64,000 nucleotides of DNA from Roseibium limicola (GCF_017313085.1 NZ_JAFLNF010000005.1:310001-374000); one strand, 5' to 3'; positions 47,912 through 57,869 are shown, counted from the first letter of the stretch. Notes: generated by a model from the letters alone, not told the origin. Translations and numbers: made by a program.

Positions 47912-48787
47912 TTTCCTCGGCACCACGAGAGTGTTGAGCGAGCGGGGACGCAACGGCATGGATCCTCGGGTCAGGCCCGAGAATGACGGCTGTGGGAAGG
48001 AGAGCACTTGCTCAGATCGCTCCACACACTCCGCTGTCCCGGCCCTGAGCCGGGATCTCCAAATCCGGTGCCCAGGTCCCGGCTCAAGGCCGGGACAGCA
48101 GGGTGAGGCGTGGCGTTTTGTGGTTTGTGCTCCCGACACTTGCGTCATGCCAAGGCTTGACCATGGCATCCATGCCGTTCCCTTGGCGCCACGAGAGTCT
48201 TGAGCGAGCGGGGATGCAACGGCATGGATCCTCGGGTCAGGCCCGAGAATGACGGCTGTGGGGAGGAGAGCACTTGCTCAGACTGCTCCACACACTCCGC
48301 TGTCCCGGCCTTGAGCCGGGATCTCCAAATCCGGTGCCCAGGTCCCGGCTCAAGGCCGGGACAGCAGGGGGAGGCGTGGCGTTTTGTGGTTTGTGGTTTG
48401 TGCTCCCGACACTTGCGTCATGCCATGGCTTGACCATGGCATCCATGCCGTTCCCTTGGCGCCACGAGAGTGTTGAGCGAGCGGGGACGCAACGGCACGG
48501 ATCCTCGGGTCAGGCCTGAGAATGACGGCTGTGGGGAGGAGAGCACTTGCTCAGACTGCTCCACACACTCCGCTGTCCCGGCCCTGAGCCGGGATCTCCA
48601 AATCCGGTGCCCAGGTCCCGGCTCAAGGCCGGGACCGCAGGGTGAGGCGTGGCGTTTTGTGGTTTGTGCTGCCGACACTTGCGTCATGCCATGGCTTGAC
48701 CATGGCATCCATGCCGTTCCCTTGGCGCCACGAGAGTCTTGAGCGAGCGGGGATGCAACGGCATGGATCCTCGGGTCAGGCCCGAGG
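47912..48787. repeat. Tandem repeat, 3.3 copies of a 266/273-bp unit with palindromes
   Basis: The landmark CACGAGAGT recurs at about 47924, 48190, 48463 and 48729, giving periods of 266, 273 and 266 bp. Each unit carries the palindromes ATCCTCGGGTC..CCCGAGAATGACGG, CCCGGC..GCCGGGA (twice) and CCATGG-CTTGA-CCATGG. The longer unit has an extra TTTGTGG (7-bp duplication). Open frames inside all start and stop alike and are artefacts of the repeat. The block lies between the 3' ends of the nlpD-like and DUF815 genes. Confidence 0.92.
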
Positions 48788-48812
48788 AATTTCGGAGGTA
48801 AGGCGGGGGACG

Positions 48813-49685
48813 TCAGTCCAGGCGTTGGCCAAGGCGGCCGGCGAGGTCCTGGATGAACTGATAGGCGACGCGGCCGGAGCGGCTGCCGCGGGTGGTGGCC
48901 CACTCCAGGGCGTCAGCACGCAGCTTTTCCTCTTCGACCTTGATGCCGTAATGGGTGGCGTAGCCGTTGACCATCTCCAGATAATCATCCTGGCTGCACT
49001 TGTGGAAGCCGAGCCACAAGCCGAAGCGGTCCGACAGCGAGACTTTCTCCTCCACCGCTTCTGCCGGGTTGATCGCAGTTGAGCTTTCGTTCTCGATCAT
49101 GTCGCGCGGGATAAGATGGCGGCGGTTGGAGGTGGCGTAGAAGATGACATTCTCCGGCCGACCTTCAATGCCGCCTTCCAGCACAGCCTTCAGCGACTTG
49201 TAGGATGTGTCGTCATTGTCAAAGCTCAGGTCGTCGCAAAAGACGATAAAGTGCTCATCCTGATCGCGGATCTGAGCCATCAGTGCGGGAAGGCTTTCGA
49301 TGTCTTCGCGGTGGATCTCGACCAGCTTCAGACTGCCGTTGGCCTCATCCGCATTGACCTTGGCATGGGCGGCCTTGACCAGCGACGATTTGCCCATGCC
49401 GCGAGCGCCCCACAAAAGTGCGTTGTTGGCCGGCAGACCGCGGGCAAAGCGTAGCGTGTTGTCGACCAGCAGGTCGCGCACCCGCGAGACGGCGCACAGC
49501 AATGTGATGTCGACGCGATTGACCTTGGCCACTGGCTGCAGCTCACCCGGATTGGGCAGCCAGACGAAGGCATCGGCGGCTGAAAGATCGGGTCGGGATG
49601 GCGTCTTGGGCACGGCACGGGCGACCAGTTCGAGCAACTGGTCGAATTTTGCGTTCAGATTGGCGATTTCCGTCTTTTTTGACAT
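48813..49685 (-). CDS. DUF815 AAA-type ATPase
   Basis: 290 residues. Walker A is GARGMGKSSL (about 92-101) and Walker B IVFCDDLSF (about 147-155), with a sensor-like ATSNRRHLIP (about 183-192) and the C-terminal TRGSRSGRVAYQF helix. These match the DUF815 (COG2607) family, common next to yajC-secDF in Hyphomicrobiales. The cellular role is not known; DnaA/AAA-like ATP use is inferred. It is convergent with the nlpD-like gene and divergent from yajC (294-bp gap). Confidence 0.9.
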   Translation of the reverse strand: MSKKTEIANLNAKFDQLLELVARAVPKTPSRPDLSAADAFVWLPNPGELQPVAKVNRVDITLLCAVSRVRDLLVDNTLRFARGLPANNALLWGARGMGKSSLVKAAHAKVNADEANGSLKLVEIHREDIESLPALMAQIRDQDEHFIVFCDDLSFDNDDTSYKSLKAVLEGGIEGRPENVIFYATSNRRHLIPRDMIENESSTAINPAEAVEEKVSLSDRFGLWLGFHKCSQDDYLEMVNGYATHYGIKVEEEKLRADALEWATTRGSRSGRVAYQFIQDLAGRLGQRLD

Positions 49686-49979
49686 TGCTTGTCGAGCTCC
49701 CTGGACCTATCTGCAAGGTCAACCGTCATGCTCGGTCGCGGATTAAGGTGCAACCGGATGCGGTGGACTTTTCTCTTGAGGTCAGCCACTAGCACGGGCG
49801 TAAAATCGGGAAAACGGCGGTTATGTCCTTTTCGGTACGCTGGATGCGCAGCCGAGCCTTGAAAACCAGTGCGCCGTCGGTATAGTCCGGCCACTTGGAA
49901 TCTGGCGATTTTCGCCAATCACACTAAGACGTAGGGCAGTTTCGGCAACGGACAGACCCGCGACTTCTAGGAGTTTTGA

Positions 49980-50315
49980 ATGTTTATCACACCGGCATAT
50001 GCCCAGTCCGGCGTCCCATCCATGGGCCCAGACTTCCTGATGTCCCTGCTGCCGTTCGTGCTGATCTTCGCGATCATGTACTTCCTGATCATCCGCCCGC
50101 AGCGCCAGCGTGTGAAGCAGCACCAGGAATTGGTCTCCAACCTGCGTCGCGGCGACACGATCGTCACGTCCGGTGGGCTGATCGGCAAGGTTGCCAAGGT
50201 GGTAGACGACAGCGAGATCCAGGTTGAGCTGGCAGAAGGCGTGAAGGTCCGTATCGTTCGCGCCATGGTTCAGGACGTTCGTGCAAAGTCCGAGCCTGCC
50301 AAGGACGGCGCGTAA
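49980..50315 (+). CDS. yajC: Sec translocase accessory subunit YajC
   Basis: 111 residues. After MFITPAYAQSG comes one membrane helix (about 18-37: FLMSLLPFVLIFAIMYFLII) ending in RPQRQRVKQHQELVSNLRRGDTIVTSGGLIGKV, the YajC signature. It associates with SecDF at the translocon. secD starts 83 nt downstream. Confidence 0.96.
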   Translation: MFITPAYAQSGVPSMGPDFLMSLLPFVLIFAIMYFLIIRPQRQRVKQHQELVSNLRRGDTIVTSGGLIGKVAKVVDDSEIQVELAEGVKVRIVRAMVQDVRAKSEPAKDGA

Positions 50316-50398
50316 CTCCTTCGCGTTTCCGCATACCGCTTCCTGGCCGGGCCTGACGCAAGTTTGGGGCCCGGCCGCCCAGCACAGGCGCACGAAAC

Positions 50399-52009
50399 AT
50401 GCTGTATTTTGCCCGCTGGAAGATTGCCGTGGTTCTGCTCACGGTTCTTGCCGGCATCGTCACCACTCTTCCGAATTTCCTCTCTTCCAAGACACTCGAG
50501 TCCTGGCCGGACTTTCTGCCAAAAAGTCAGATGGTCCTGGGTCTCGACCTTCAGGGCGGGGCGTACCTCCTGTATGAGGTCGACCGGGAAGACTACATCC
50601 AGAAGCGGTTGAAGACCCTGGTCGGCGATATCCGTGGCGCTCTGCGTGAGCAGCCTCGCATCGGCTATACCGGTCTTGGCATTCAGGGGCAGGCGGCCCA
50701 GGTCCGCGTCCGTGATACCGACCGCATTGATGAGGCGCGCGAGCGTCTGGCTGATCTGGTGAACCCGTTGGTCAACAGCGTTTTCGGCGGCCAGCAGGTC
50801 AATGAATTCGAGCTGAACGTTTCAGACGATGGTCTGGTGCGCTTCAGCTACACGTCCGATGGCCTGGATCAGCGCATGGCCTCTATCGTGCAGCAGTCCA
50901 TCGAGGTGATCCGCCGTCGTGTTGATGAAATCGGCACAACCGAGCCGAACATCCAGCGTCAGGGCACCGATCGCATTCTGGTGGAAGCCCCGGGCGAGAG
51001 TGATCCCGAGCGTCTGAAGGCCCTCGTCGGGCAGACTGCCCAGCTGACCTTCCATATGGTCGATACCTCCATGTCCGGCCAGCAGGCGCTTCAGGCACGT
51101 CCGCCCGTCGGCACCATGGTGCTCTACTCGGTCGACGATCCGCCCATTCCCTATCTGGTTGAGGAAAGGCCTCTGCTGTCGGGTGAGGACCTTGTTGATG
51201 CGCAGGTCAGCTTTGACCAGAACAGCAACGAGCCGGTGGTCAATTTCCGCTTCAACACATCCGGGGCGCGCAAGTTCGGTCTTGTGACCCAGCAGAACGT
51301 CGGCAAGCCGTTTGCCATCGTTCTGGATGAGGAAGTCATTTCCGCTCCGGTCATTCGTGAACCGATCACCGGCGGCTCTGGCCAGATTTCCGGCAGCTTC
51401 ACCGTCGATGGTGCCAATGATCTCGCCGTGCTGCTGCGCGCGGGTGCGCTTCCGGCCAAGTTGACGGTCATCGAGGAACGGTCCATCGGTCCGGGACTTG
51501 GTGCCGACAGCATCGAGGCCGGCAAGCTGGCGTCAATCATCGCACTGGCTGCCGTTGTCACCTTCATGATTGCTGCTTATGGCCGCTTTGGTGTCATCGC
51601 CAATATCGCGTTGTTTGCCAATATCTTCCTGATCTTCGGCGCGCTGACCGTGCTCGGGGCCACACTGACATTGCCGGGGGTCGCAGGTATCGTCCTGACC
51701 ATCGGTATGGCGGTGGATGCCAACGTGCTGATCTATGAGCGCATCCGGGAAGAAAACCGGGCAGGGCGATCTGCTGTGTCTGCAATCGATGCCGGCTACA
51801 GCCGGGCACTTGGAACCATCCTTGATGCCAACATCACCACGCTGATTGCGGCGGTGATCCTGTTCCAGCTTGGCTCCGGCCCGGTCAAGGGCTTTGCCGT
51901 GACGCTGGCCATCGGGATCTTCACCACCGTGTTCTCCGCCTTCACCTTCAGTCGTCTGCTGATCGCCCTCTGGGTGCGTCGTCGTCGGCCGTCGAAACTG
52001 CCAATTTGA
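50399..52009 (+). CDS. secD: Protein translocase subunit SecD
   Basis: 536 residues. One N-terminal membrane helix, then the GLDLQGGAYLLYEVD motif (about 43-57), the large periplasmic P1 region, FTVDGANDLAVLLRAGALPAKL, and five C-terminal helices with IVLTIGMAVDANVLIYERIREE. SecD and SecF pull exported proteins out of the Sec channel using the proton gradient. secF begins 17 nt after the stop. Confidence 0.97.
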   Translation: MLYFARWKIAVVLLTVLAGIVTTLPNFLSSKTLESWPDFLPKSQMVLGLDLQGGAYLLYEVDREDYIQKRLKTLVGDIRGALREQPRIGYTGLGIQGQAAQVRVRDTDRIDEARERLADLVNPLVNSVFGGQQVNEFELNVSDDGLVRFSYTSDGLDQRMASIVQQSIEVIRRRVDEIGTTEPNIQRQGTDRILVEAPGESDPERLKALVGQTAQLTFHMVDTSMSGQQALQARPPVGTMVLYSVDDPPIPYLVEERPLLSGEDLVDAQVSFDQNSNEPVVNFRFNTSGARKFGLVTQQNVGKPFAIVLDEEVISAPVIREPITGGSGQISGSFTVDGANDLAVLLRAGALPAKLTVIEERSIGPGLGADSIEAGKLASIIALAAVVTFMIAAYGRFGVIANIALFANIFLIFGALTVLGATLTLPGVAGIVLTIGMAVDANVLIYERIREENRAGRSAVSAIDAGYSRALGTILDANITTLIAAVILFQLGSGPVKGFAVTLAIGIFTTVFSAFTFSRLLIALWVRRRRPSKLPI

Positions 52010-52026
52010 TCCGGGAGAAGAGAAAT

Positions 52027-52989
52027 ATGGCATTGCTCCGACTTGTTCCGGATAACACCAAGTACCGCTTCATGTGGTTCCGCAAGTTCAGCTTTCCGCT
52101 GTCCATCCTTGTGGCGATCATCTCCATTTCCCTGTTTGCGACCATCGGGCTGAACCTCGGGATCGACTTCAAGGGTGGGACAATCATCGAGATGAAGACC
52201 GACGGTCCGGCAGACATCGCCGGTATCCGCTCGTCGATGGGAGAGCTCAATCTGGGCGATATCCAGGTCCAGCAGTTCGGCAATGCCGATGAGGTTCTGG
52301 TGCGGGTGGAAGAGCAGCCGGGTGGTGAACTCGCCCAGCAGGCTGTTGTCGCCAACGTGCGGGATCTGTTCGCCGAGCAGAACGTCGACTTCCGGCGTGT
52401 GGAAGTGGTCGGCCCCAGCGTTTCGCAGGAACTGGCACGTGCCGGCTCCATTGCGGTGGCTGCTTCGCTTCTGGCGATCCTGATCTACATCTGGATCCGC
52501 TTCGAGTGGCAGTTTGCCCTCGGCGCCATCCTGACCACCGCCAATGATGTGATCGTGACGATTGGTCTCTTCGTCATCCTGCAGCTCGACTTCTCGCTGT
52601 CTTCCATCGCGGCGGTGCTGACGATCATCGGCTATTCGCTCAATGATACGGTGGTGGTCTATGACCGCATCCGTGAGAACTTGCGCAAATACAAGAAGAT
52701 GTCTTTGACGGATCTGCTCGATCTGTCGATCAACGAGACCCTGTCGCGCACGACACTCACCTCCTTGACGACCCTTCTGGCACTGATCGCGCTGTGGATC
52801 TTCGGCGGCGAGGTGATCCGGTCGTTCACCCTGGCGATGATCTTCGGTGTGGTGATCGGTACCTATTCGTCAATCTTCCTGGCAGCACCTTTCCTGATCC
52901 TCTTCAATCTGCGCGGCGACGGAAAATCCGCTGACAGTGACGAAGACGACAAGGAAAACGGCAAATCGCCGAAAGGCGCCACCGCCTGA
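52027..52989 (+). CDS. secF: Protein translocase subunit SecF
   Basis: 320 residues from the ATG at 52027, which has GGGAGAAG upstream; a TTG at 52006 overlapping the secD stop is less likely. Seen: GLNLGIDFKGGTIIE (about 41-55), then six membrane helices with the conserved TIIGYSLNDTVVVYDRIREN and SLTTLLALIALWIFGGEVI. The C-terminus is acidic and basic mixed. It forms the SecDF pump with SecD. Confidence 0.97.
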   Translation: MALLRLVPDNTKYRFMWFRKFSFPLSILVAIISISLFATIGLNLGIDFKGGTIIEMKTDGPADIAGIRSSMGELNLGDIQVQQFGNADEVLVRVEEQPGGELAQQAVVANVRDLFAEQNVDFRRVEVVGPSVSQELARAGSIAVAASLLAILIYIWIRFEWQFALGAILTTANDVIVTIGLFVILQLDFSLSSIAAVLTIIGYSLNDTVVVYDRIRENLRKYKKMSLTDLLDLSINETLSRTTLTSLTTLLALIALWIFGGEVIRSFTLAMIFGVVIGTYSSIFLAAPFLILFNLRGDGKSADSDEDDKENGKSPKGATA

Positions 52990-53118
52990 CGACTTGTGTC
53001 GTTGACGCTGCTAAAATCTTCATGGGGTCGGAGGGGTAATGCGCCGCTCTGGCCCCATGCCATATCAAGAGACAGTGCTGCCCTGCCTGGGGCACTTGTC
53101 TCAGCCCTTGATCCGAGG

Positions 53119-53523
53119 ATGACCGAGACGCCGATGGTTCAGATCCGCGACGCACATTTTCCCAGCCGCACACCAGTGGACGCCTATGGCAATGGCGGGT
53201 TTCGCTTTGCTGGCATGTCTCACCAGGGCTCGATCTTGTGTGTGCCGTCAGGTGTCTATGGCTGGGAGCCGAAAACCTATGCGGATTTGTCCCTGGCGGC
53301 GTTTGAAAAGGTTCTGGAAGAGTTTTCTGACATCGAAGTGCTGTTGATCGGCACCGGGGTTGATCTTCGTCCCATCCCGGCTGAGCTGAAAGCCGCGTTC
53401 CGCGAGGTGGGTATCATTTCCGACAGCATGTCGACAGGGGCTGCCATCCGCACCTTCAACGTCATGCTGGCCGAGGAGCGGGCAGTCGCCACGGCCTTGC
53501 TGGCGGTTGACTATGAGCGCTAG
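53119..53523 (+). CDS. Mth938-domain protein (DUF498)
   Basis: 134 residues from the ATG at 53119; an ATG at 53134 (MVQIRDA) is an alternative, and the frame opens upstream to 52996 without family residues. The fold is suggested by DAYGNGGFRFAG, GSILCVPSGVYGW, LLIGTGVDLRPIP and SDSMSTGAAIRTFNVMLAEERAVATALLAV. This matches the Mth938/NDUFAF3-like family, whose eukaryotic member helps complex I assembly. It sits between secF and the NDUFAF6-like gene, a common alphaproteobacterial arrangement that fits a complex I assembly link. Confidence 0.85.
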   Translation: MTETPMVQIRDAHFPSRTPVDAYGNGGFRFAGMSHQGSILCVPSGVYGWEPKTYADLSLAAFEKVLEEFSDIEVLLIGTGVDLRPIPAELKAAFREVGIISDSMSTGAAIRTFNVMLAEERAVATALLAVDYER

Positions 53524-53556
53524 AAACTTTGGCCCATTTGCCCCATATGCACTGTC

Positions 53557-54408
53557 ATGAGTTCTGATTTTACCCATGCCGCCGATCTGGTCTACGCCAG
53601 TGATCGCGACCGGTTTCTCGCAAGTCTTTTCGCCAGGGAAGAGCCACGCGCCGGGCTGATGGCGCTCTATGCCTTCAATCTGGAAATCGGACGCATTCGC
53701 GAGCTTGTCTCCGAGCCTTTGCCTGGTGAGGTGCGTCTGCAATGGTGGCGCGATCTTCTGGAGGGAACGGAGCATGGCGAAGTTCAGGCCAATCCGGTGG
53801 CCAATGCGCTGCTGCAGACGGCTGCGACCTACAAACTTCCCAGGTTCGCGCTGACGGCGATGGTCGATGCAAGGGTGTTCGATCTCTACAATGATCCGAT
53901 GCCGAGCCTGAATGATCTGGAAGGCTATTGCGGGGAGACCGCCTCCGCGCTCATTCAGCTTGCCTGTCTGGTGCTGAACAACGGCGATGAGCCGGACACC
54001 GCTGAAATCGCCGGTCACGCCGGCGTTGCCTATGGCTTGTGCGGCTTGATGCGGGCATTGCCCTGGCACGCGGCACGCGGCCAGATGTTCCTGCCAAAAG
54101 ATCTTCTTGAGCGTCATGGCGTCGATACGGCACCTGTCTTCAAGGGTGAGACGACGCCCCAACTGGCGGCGGCCCTGACTGAGTTGCGCGAACACACGCG
54201 CCATCATCTCAAGCGGGTGCGGGAAGGCGCAAGCGATCTGCCCACCCGGTTGAAGCCCGCCTTCCTGCCGGTGGCCCTGGTTGAGCCTTTCCTCAAGCGC
54301 ATGGAAAAGCCCGGCCACGATCCGCTGCAGACCCCTATTGAGCTCTCCCGGCTGCATCGCCAATGGACGCTCTGGCGCGCCAGCCGTAAACCCGGCGCCG
54401 GGATTTGA
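53557..54408 (+). CDS. Squalene/phytoene-synthase-fold protein without catalytic aspartates (NDUFAF6-like)
   Basis: 283 residues. The fold is recognised from ALYAFNLEIGRIREL, LQWWRDLLEG and YGLCGLMRALPWHAARGQMFLPKDLL. In true synthases these two places carry DDxxD-type motifs; here they read EIGRI and PWHAA, so the metal-binding aspartates are absent. The closest role is that of NDUFAF6, a complex I assembly factor of the same fold, and its neighbour is an NDUFAF3-like protein. It is the last gene before a 900-bp repeat block. The missing motifs are seen directly; the role is inferred. Confidence 0.85.
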   Translation: MSSDFTHAADLVYASDRDRFLASLFAREEPRAGLMALYAFNLEIGRIRELVSEPLPGEVRLQWWRDLLEGTEHGEVQANPVANALLQTAATYKLPRFALTAMVDARVFDLYNDPMPSLNDLEGYCGETASALIQLACLVLNNGDEPDTAEIAGHAGVAYGLCGLMRALPWHAARGQMFLPKDLLERHGVDTAPVFKGETTPQLAAALTELREHTRHHLKRVREGASDLPTRLKPAFLPVALVEPFLKRMEKPGHDPLQTPIELSRLHRQWTLWRASRKPGAGI

Positions 54409-54439
54409 TGCTACTTTTTCCCGCTGACGGACCTCTCAC

Positions 54440-55345
54440 CCTCCGCGTCATTACCGGGCTTGACCCGGTAATCCATGCCGGTTGTGGGACGTGGAGAGAG
54501 GACCTCAACGCCCGTCATCCTCGCGCAGGCGGGGATCCAGACTTTTGCGGCGCTGGTCGGTTGTCGTCAGGACAATGGGGAAGGACTGGATCCTCGGCAC
54601 AAGGCCGAGGATGACGGCAGTGTGTCTCTCGCGGCCTCTCCCTCTCTCCCCGTCATTGCCGGACGTGATCCGGCAATCCATGCCGTGACGCCTCGGGACA
54701 CCGAGGGGCTGACCGTGGAGCACGGGTGCGGCATGGATCCCATGGTCGCGCCATGGGATGACGGCGGTTGTGGGACGTGGAGAGAGGACCTCAACGCCCG
54801 TCATCCCCGCGCAGGCGGGGATCCAGACTTTTGCGGCGCTGGTCGGTTGCCGTCAGGACAATGGGGAAGGACTGGATCCTCGGCACAAGGCCGAGGATGA
54901 CGGAGGTGTATCTCCCGCGGCATCTCCCCTCCCTCCGCGTCATTACCGGACTTGATCCGGTAATCCATGCCGTGACGTCTCGGGTCAACGAAGGGCTGGC
55001 CGTGGGGCGCGGGATCGGCATGGATCCCATTGGTCAAGCTATGGGATGATGCCGGTTGTGGGACGTGGAGAGAGGACCTCAATGCCCGTCATCCCCGCGC
55101 AGGCGGGGATCCAGACTTTTGCAGCGCTGCTGGGTTGCCGTCTGGCCGATGGGGAAGGACTGGATCCTCGGCACAAGGCCGAGGATGACGGAGGTGTGGT
55201 TCCCGCTGACGGACCTCTCCCCCTTCCGTCATTACCGGGCTTGACCCGGTAATCCATGCCGTGACGCCTCGGGACACCGAGGGGCTGACCGTGGGGCGCG
55301 GGATCGGAATGGATCCCATGGTCGGCCCATGGGATGACGCTGAAA
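54440..55345. repeat. Tandem repeat, three copies of a ~287-bp unit with palindromes
   Basis: The landmark GTTGTGGGACGTGGAGAGAG recurs at 54481, 54767 and 55055 (periods 286 and 288). Each unit carries ATTACCGGG..CCCGGTAAT, ATCCTCGGC..GCCGAGGAT and CCCGCGCAGGCGGG-type palindromes and ATCCCATGG..CCATGGGAT. A partial copy precedes the first. Reading frames inside are repeat artefacts. The block lies between the convergent NDUFAF6-like and trmFO genes. Confidence 0.92.
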
Positions 55346-55380
55346 GCAGCTCGGTTCAGTTGATGTTGGCGCCGACGGAA

Positions 55381-56808
55381 TTACTCCGCTGCGATGTCCT
55401 GGGGCTGCAGATCGGTGATCCAGCCTGCGAAATCTGCCTTGGCGCGGCTGGTGAAGGCCTGCTTCTTGGCGCGAGTCTTGTCCTTGCCCTTGATGCGATT
55501 GCCCTCGGCATCGACCTTCGGCGTCTCCACGTCGGGGAACAGGCCGAAGTTGACATTCATCGGCTGGAACGACCGTGCGCCGCCTTCGTTCTCACGGCTG
55601 ATGTGACCGCCGGTGATATGGCCGATCAGCGCGCCCATGGCAGTGGTCGCCGGTGGCACCGTGATCGGCTGACCGAGACGTTCCTGAGCGGCAAAAATGC
55701 CGGTCATGCAGCCGACGCTGGCGGATTCCACATAGCCCTCGCAGCCGGTGATCTGGCCGGCAAACCGCAGGCGCGGTTCAGCCTTCAGCCGCAGCGTACC
55801 GTCCAGCACTTTCGGAGAGTTCAGGAAGGTGTTGCGGTGCAGGCCGCCGAGGCGCGCGAACTGGGCGTTCTCCAGCCCAGGGATCATCTTGAAGATGTCG
55901 CCCTGGGCGCCGTACTTCAGCTTCGTCTGAAACCCGACCATGTTGTACAGCGTGCCAAGCGCGTTGTCCTGACGCAGCTGCACCACCGCATAGGCCTTGA
56001 TGTCCGGCTGGTGGGCGTTGGTCAGTCCCATCGGCTTCATCGGGCCATGGCGCAGGGTTTCGCGACCGCGTGCCGCCATCACTTCAATCGGCAGACAGCC
56101 ATCGAAATAGGGTGTGTTGGCTTCCCACTCCTTGAAGTCGGTGGTGTCACCGGCAATCAGCGCGTCGATAAAGGCGTCATACTGCTCCTTGGTCATCGGG
56201 CAGTTGAGATAGTCCTTGCCGTCGCCGCCGGGGCCGACCTTGTCGTAGCGCGACTGGAACCAGGCCTTGTCCAGGTCGACACTGTCGAAATGCACGATCG
56301 GCGCGATGGCATCGAAGAAGGCCAGCGCTTCCTCACCACATTTTTCCAGCACGGCAGCAGACAGCGCCGGCGATGTCAGAGGCCCGGTTGCGACGATGAC
56401 GCTGTCCCAGTCTGCAGGTGGCAGACCGGCGATCTCTTCGCGGTTGATGGTGATCAGCGGATGTTCTTCCAACGCCTTTGTGACCGACTGGGAGAATCCG
56501 TCCCGGTCCACCGCAAGCGCGCTGCCCGCCGGTACCTGATTGGCATCACCACAGGACAGGATAAGCGAGCCCGCCTGTCGCAATTCATGATGCAACAGGC
56601 CGACTGCGTTGTTCTCGCTGTCGTCGGAGCGGAACGAATTGGAGCACACCAGCTCGGCCAGGCCGTCGCTCTGGTGCGCGTCGGTCTTGCGCACCGGGCG
56701 CATTTCATGCAGCACGACGGGAATACCACGACGGGCGATCTGCCAGGCGGCTTCAGATCCGGCAAGGCCGCCACCGATCACATGGATGGGGGAGTGTTTC
56801 TCAGTCAT
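55381..56808 (-). CDS. trmFO: Methylenetetrahydrofolate-tRNA-(uracil-5-)-methyltransferase TrmFO
   Basis: 475 residues. The FAD-binding motif [14 protein letters not shown] is near 9-22, and the reactive cysteines are seen in [12 protein letters not shown] (about 52-63) and NCPMTKEQY (about 202-210). The enzyme makes the ribothymidine at tRNA position 54 from folate. The C-terminal region with [23 protein letters not shown] is characteristic of the family. It stands alone between a repeat block and a lipoprotein gene on the other strand. Confidence 0.96.
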   Translation of the reverse strand: MTEKHSPIHVIGGGLAGSEAAWQIARRGIPVVLHEMRPVRKTDAHQSDGLAELVCSNSFRSDDSENNAVGLLHHELRQAGSLILSCGDANQVPAGSALAVDRDGFSQSVTKALEEHPLITINREEIAGLPPADWDSVIVATGPLTSPALSAAVLEKCGEEALAFFDAIAPIVHFDSVDLDKAWFQSRYDKVGPGGDGKDYLNCPMTKEQYDAFIDALIAGDTTDFKEWEANTPYFDGCLPIEVMAARGRETLRHGPMKPMGLTNAHQPDIKAYAVVQLRQDNALGTLYNMVGFQTKLKYGAQGDIFKMIPGLENAQFARLGGLHRNTFLNSPKVLDGTLRLKAEPRLRFAGQITGCEGYVESASVGCMTGIFAAQERLGQPITVPPATTAMGALIGHITGGHISRENEGGARSFQPMNVNFGLFPDVETPKVDAEGNRIKGKDKTRAKKQAFTSRAKADFAGWITDLQPQDIAAE

Positions 56809-57060
56809 GTTGGTCCAGTCCGGGGTTTGGGTGCGGCGCCCTGGACAAATCGTCCGGTCGCGGGGCTCGCGTGCCTTGTCGCGTCGTGTCGATTACCGTG
56901 TCACGCCGGGCACATGCATTGGCGCTTCTGATACCGTGTCCGGTGAAAACACGCAATGGTCCGTGCGGCCTGGCCCACGGCAGGGCTTGCCAGCGACAGC
57001 GCGTTAAGAGAAGCTTGGCAGCTTGTGGAAATGAAAAGTTGAATGTGTTCAGGGGGCTGC

Positions 57061-57777
57061 ATGGGTAACTCAGATGGACTGACGTTGTCAGGGGCCGGGG
57101 GGCAATTGCGTTTGAGCGTTGAGAATTCTCGGCATCGGTCTGAAACCGGAGGCAGCCGCCGTCTCGGCAAGATGGCAACCGTTGTGGCGCTCCTCGGGAC
57201 ACTGGCCGGATGTGCCGCCCAAGCCGACAATGATGCCTTCTCCTGGTACAATGACAACCGCTCTGCGCCGAAGGGCAACCGGGTCTATGTCTGCCACGGA
57301 TTCGGCTGTGCCTATCGCACCCCGGTGGATTTCTCCCGGCGTGACTTGAACCGCCTCAAGGCGATTCTCGCCCAGGGCCGCCGCTCGCCGCAAGCCGAGC
57401 GGAAGGCTGTCGCCAAGGCGGTTGCCTGGCAGGAAAAGCGCGTGGCGCCGTTGGTCGGGTCGGCTGATGACATTGGCGGCCTGGACATGCAGAACGCCGG
57501 AAAACGTGGGCAAATGGATTGCCTCGACGAATCAACCAACACCAACAGTCTGCTGCTGGTGGCTGAGAAGCACGGCTATCTGAAACACCACAAGGTGTCG
57601 TCACCTGTCGCGCGTGGCTTCTTCCTCGATGGTCGCTATCCCCATGCCACGGCAACGATTCGCGAGGTCGAGAGCAAAAAAGTCTTCGCGATTGATTCCT
57701 GGCCTGAATCCAACGGCAAGCCGCCTGTCGTTCAGCCTCTGACAGAGTGGATGGCGAGCAAGCCCGTGTCATCCTGA
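57061..57777 (+). CDS. Conserved-looking lipoprotein of unknown function
   Basis: 238 residues from the ATG at 57061, which has AGGGGG about 5 nt upstream. After ~35 charged residues with SRRLGK comes a short hydrophobic stretch ending in the lipobox LAGC, so export and lipidation are likely if the true start is nearer the helix (ATG at 57172). The mature part has VYVCHGFGCAYR, a Cys-His-Cys cluster, MDCLDESTNTNSLL and DSWPESNGKPP, but no family I recognise. Loss of the usual short signal form makes the start uncertain. It is divergent from trmFO. Confidence 0.65.
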   Translation: MGNSDGLTLSGAGGQLRLSVENSRHRSETGGSRRLGKMATVVALLGTLAGCAAQADNDAFSWYNDNRSAPKGNRVYVCHGFGCAYRTPVDFSRRDLNRLKAILAQGRRSPQAERKAVAKAVAWQEKRVAPLVGSADDIGGLDMQNAGKRGQMDCLDESTNTNSLLLVAEKHGYLKHHKVSSPVARGFFLDGRYPHATATIREVESKKVFAIDSWPESNGKPPVVQPLTEWMASKPVSS

Positions 57778-57811
57778 ACTGAATTTATCTTGAAAATGAG
57801 CCTCAAACAAC

Positions 57812-57847
57812 AAAACGCCCGCCGGGGGAGGAGCCGGCAGGCGTTTT
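57812..57847. terminator. Terminator hairpin whose minus-strand loop is CTCCTCCC
   Basis: AAAACGCCCGCCGG (57812-57825) pairs with CCGGCAGGCGTTTT (57834-57847) with one mismatch, and the loop reads GGGAGGAG (plus) or CTCCTCCC (minus). T-runs on both sides let it end the lipoprotein gene and the DUF1127 transcript coming from the right. Confidence 0.8.
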
Positions 57848-57869
57848 AAGGGTTCCGCTTAAAGCGGAT

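Noticed and set aside
47912-48787. CRISPR array or small protein family
   Set aside because: Units are 266-273 bp with no short direct repeat and spacer pattern and no cas genes. The similar frames are made by the repeat itself.
54440-55345. Repeated small proteins (for example 54475-54900 plus, 54505-54804 minus)
   Set aside because: Frames appear on both strands with the same repeated peptides, as expected from a palindromic tandem repeat.
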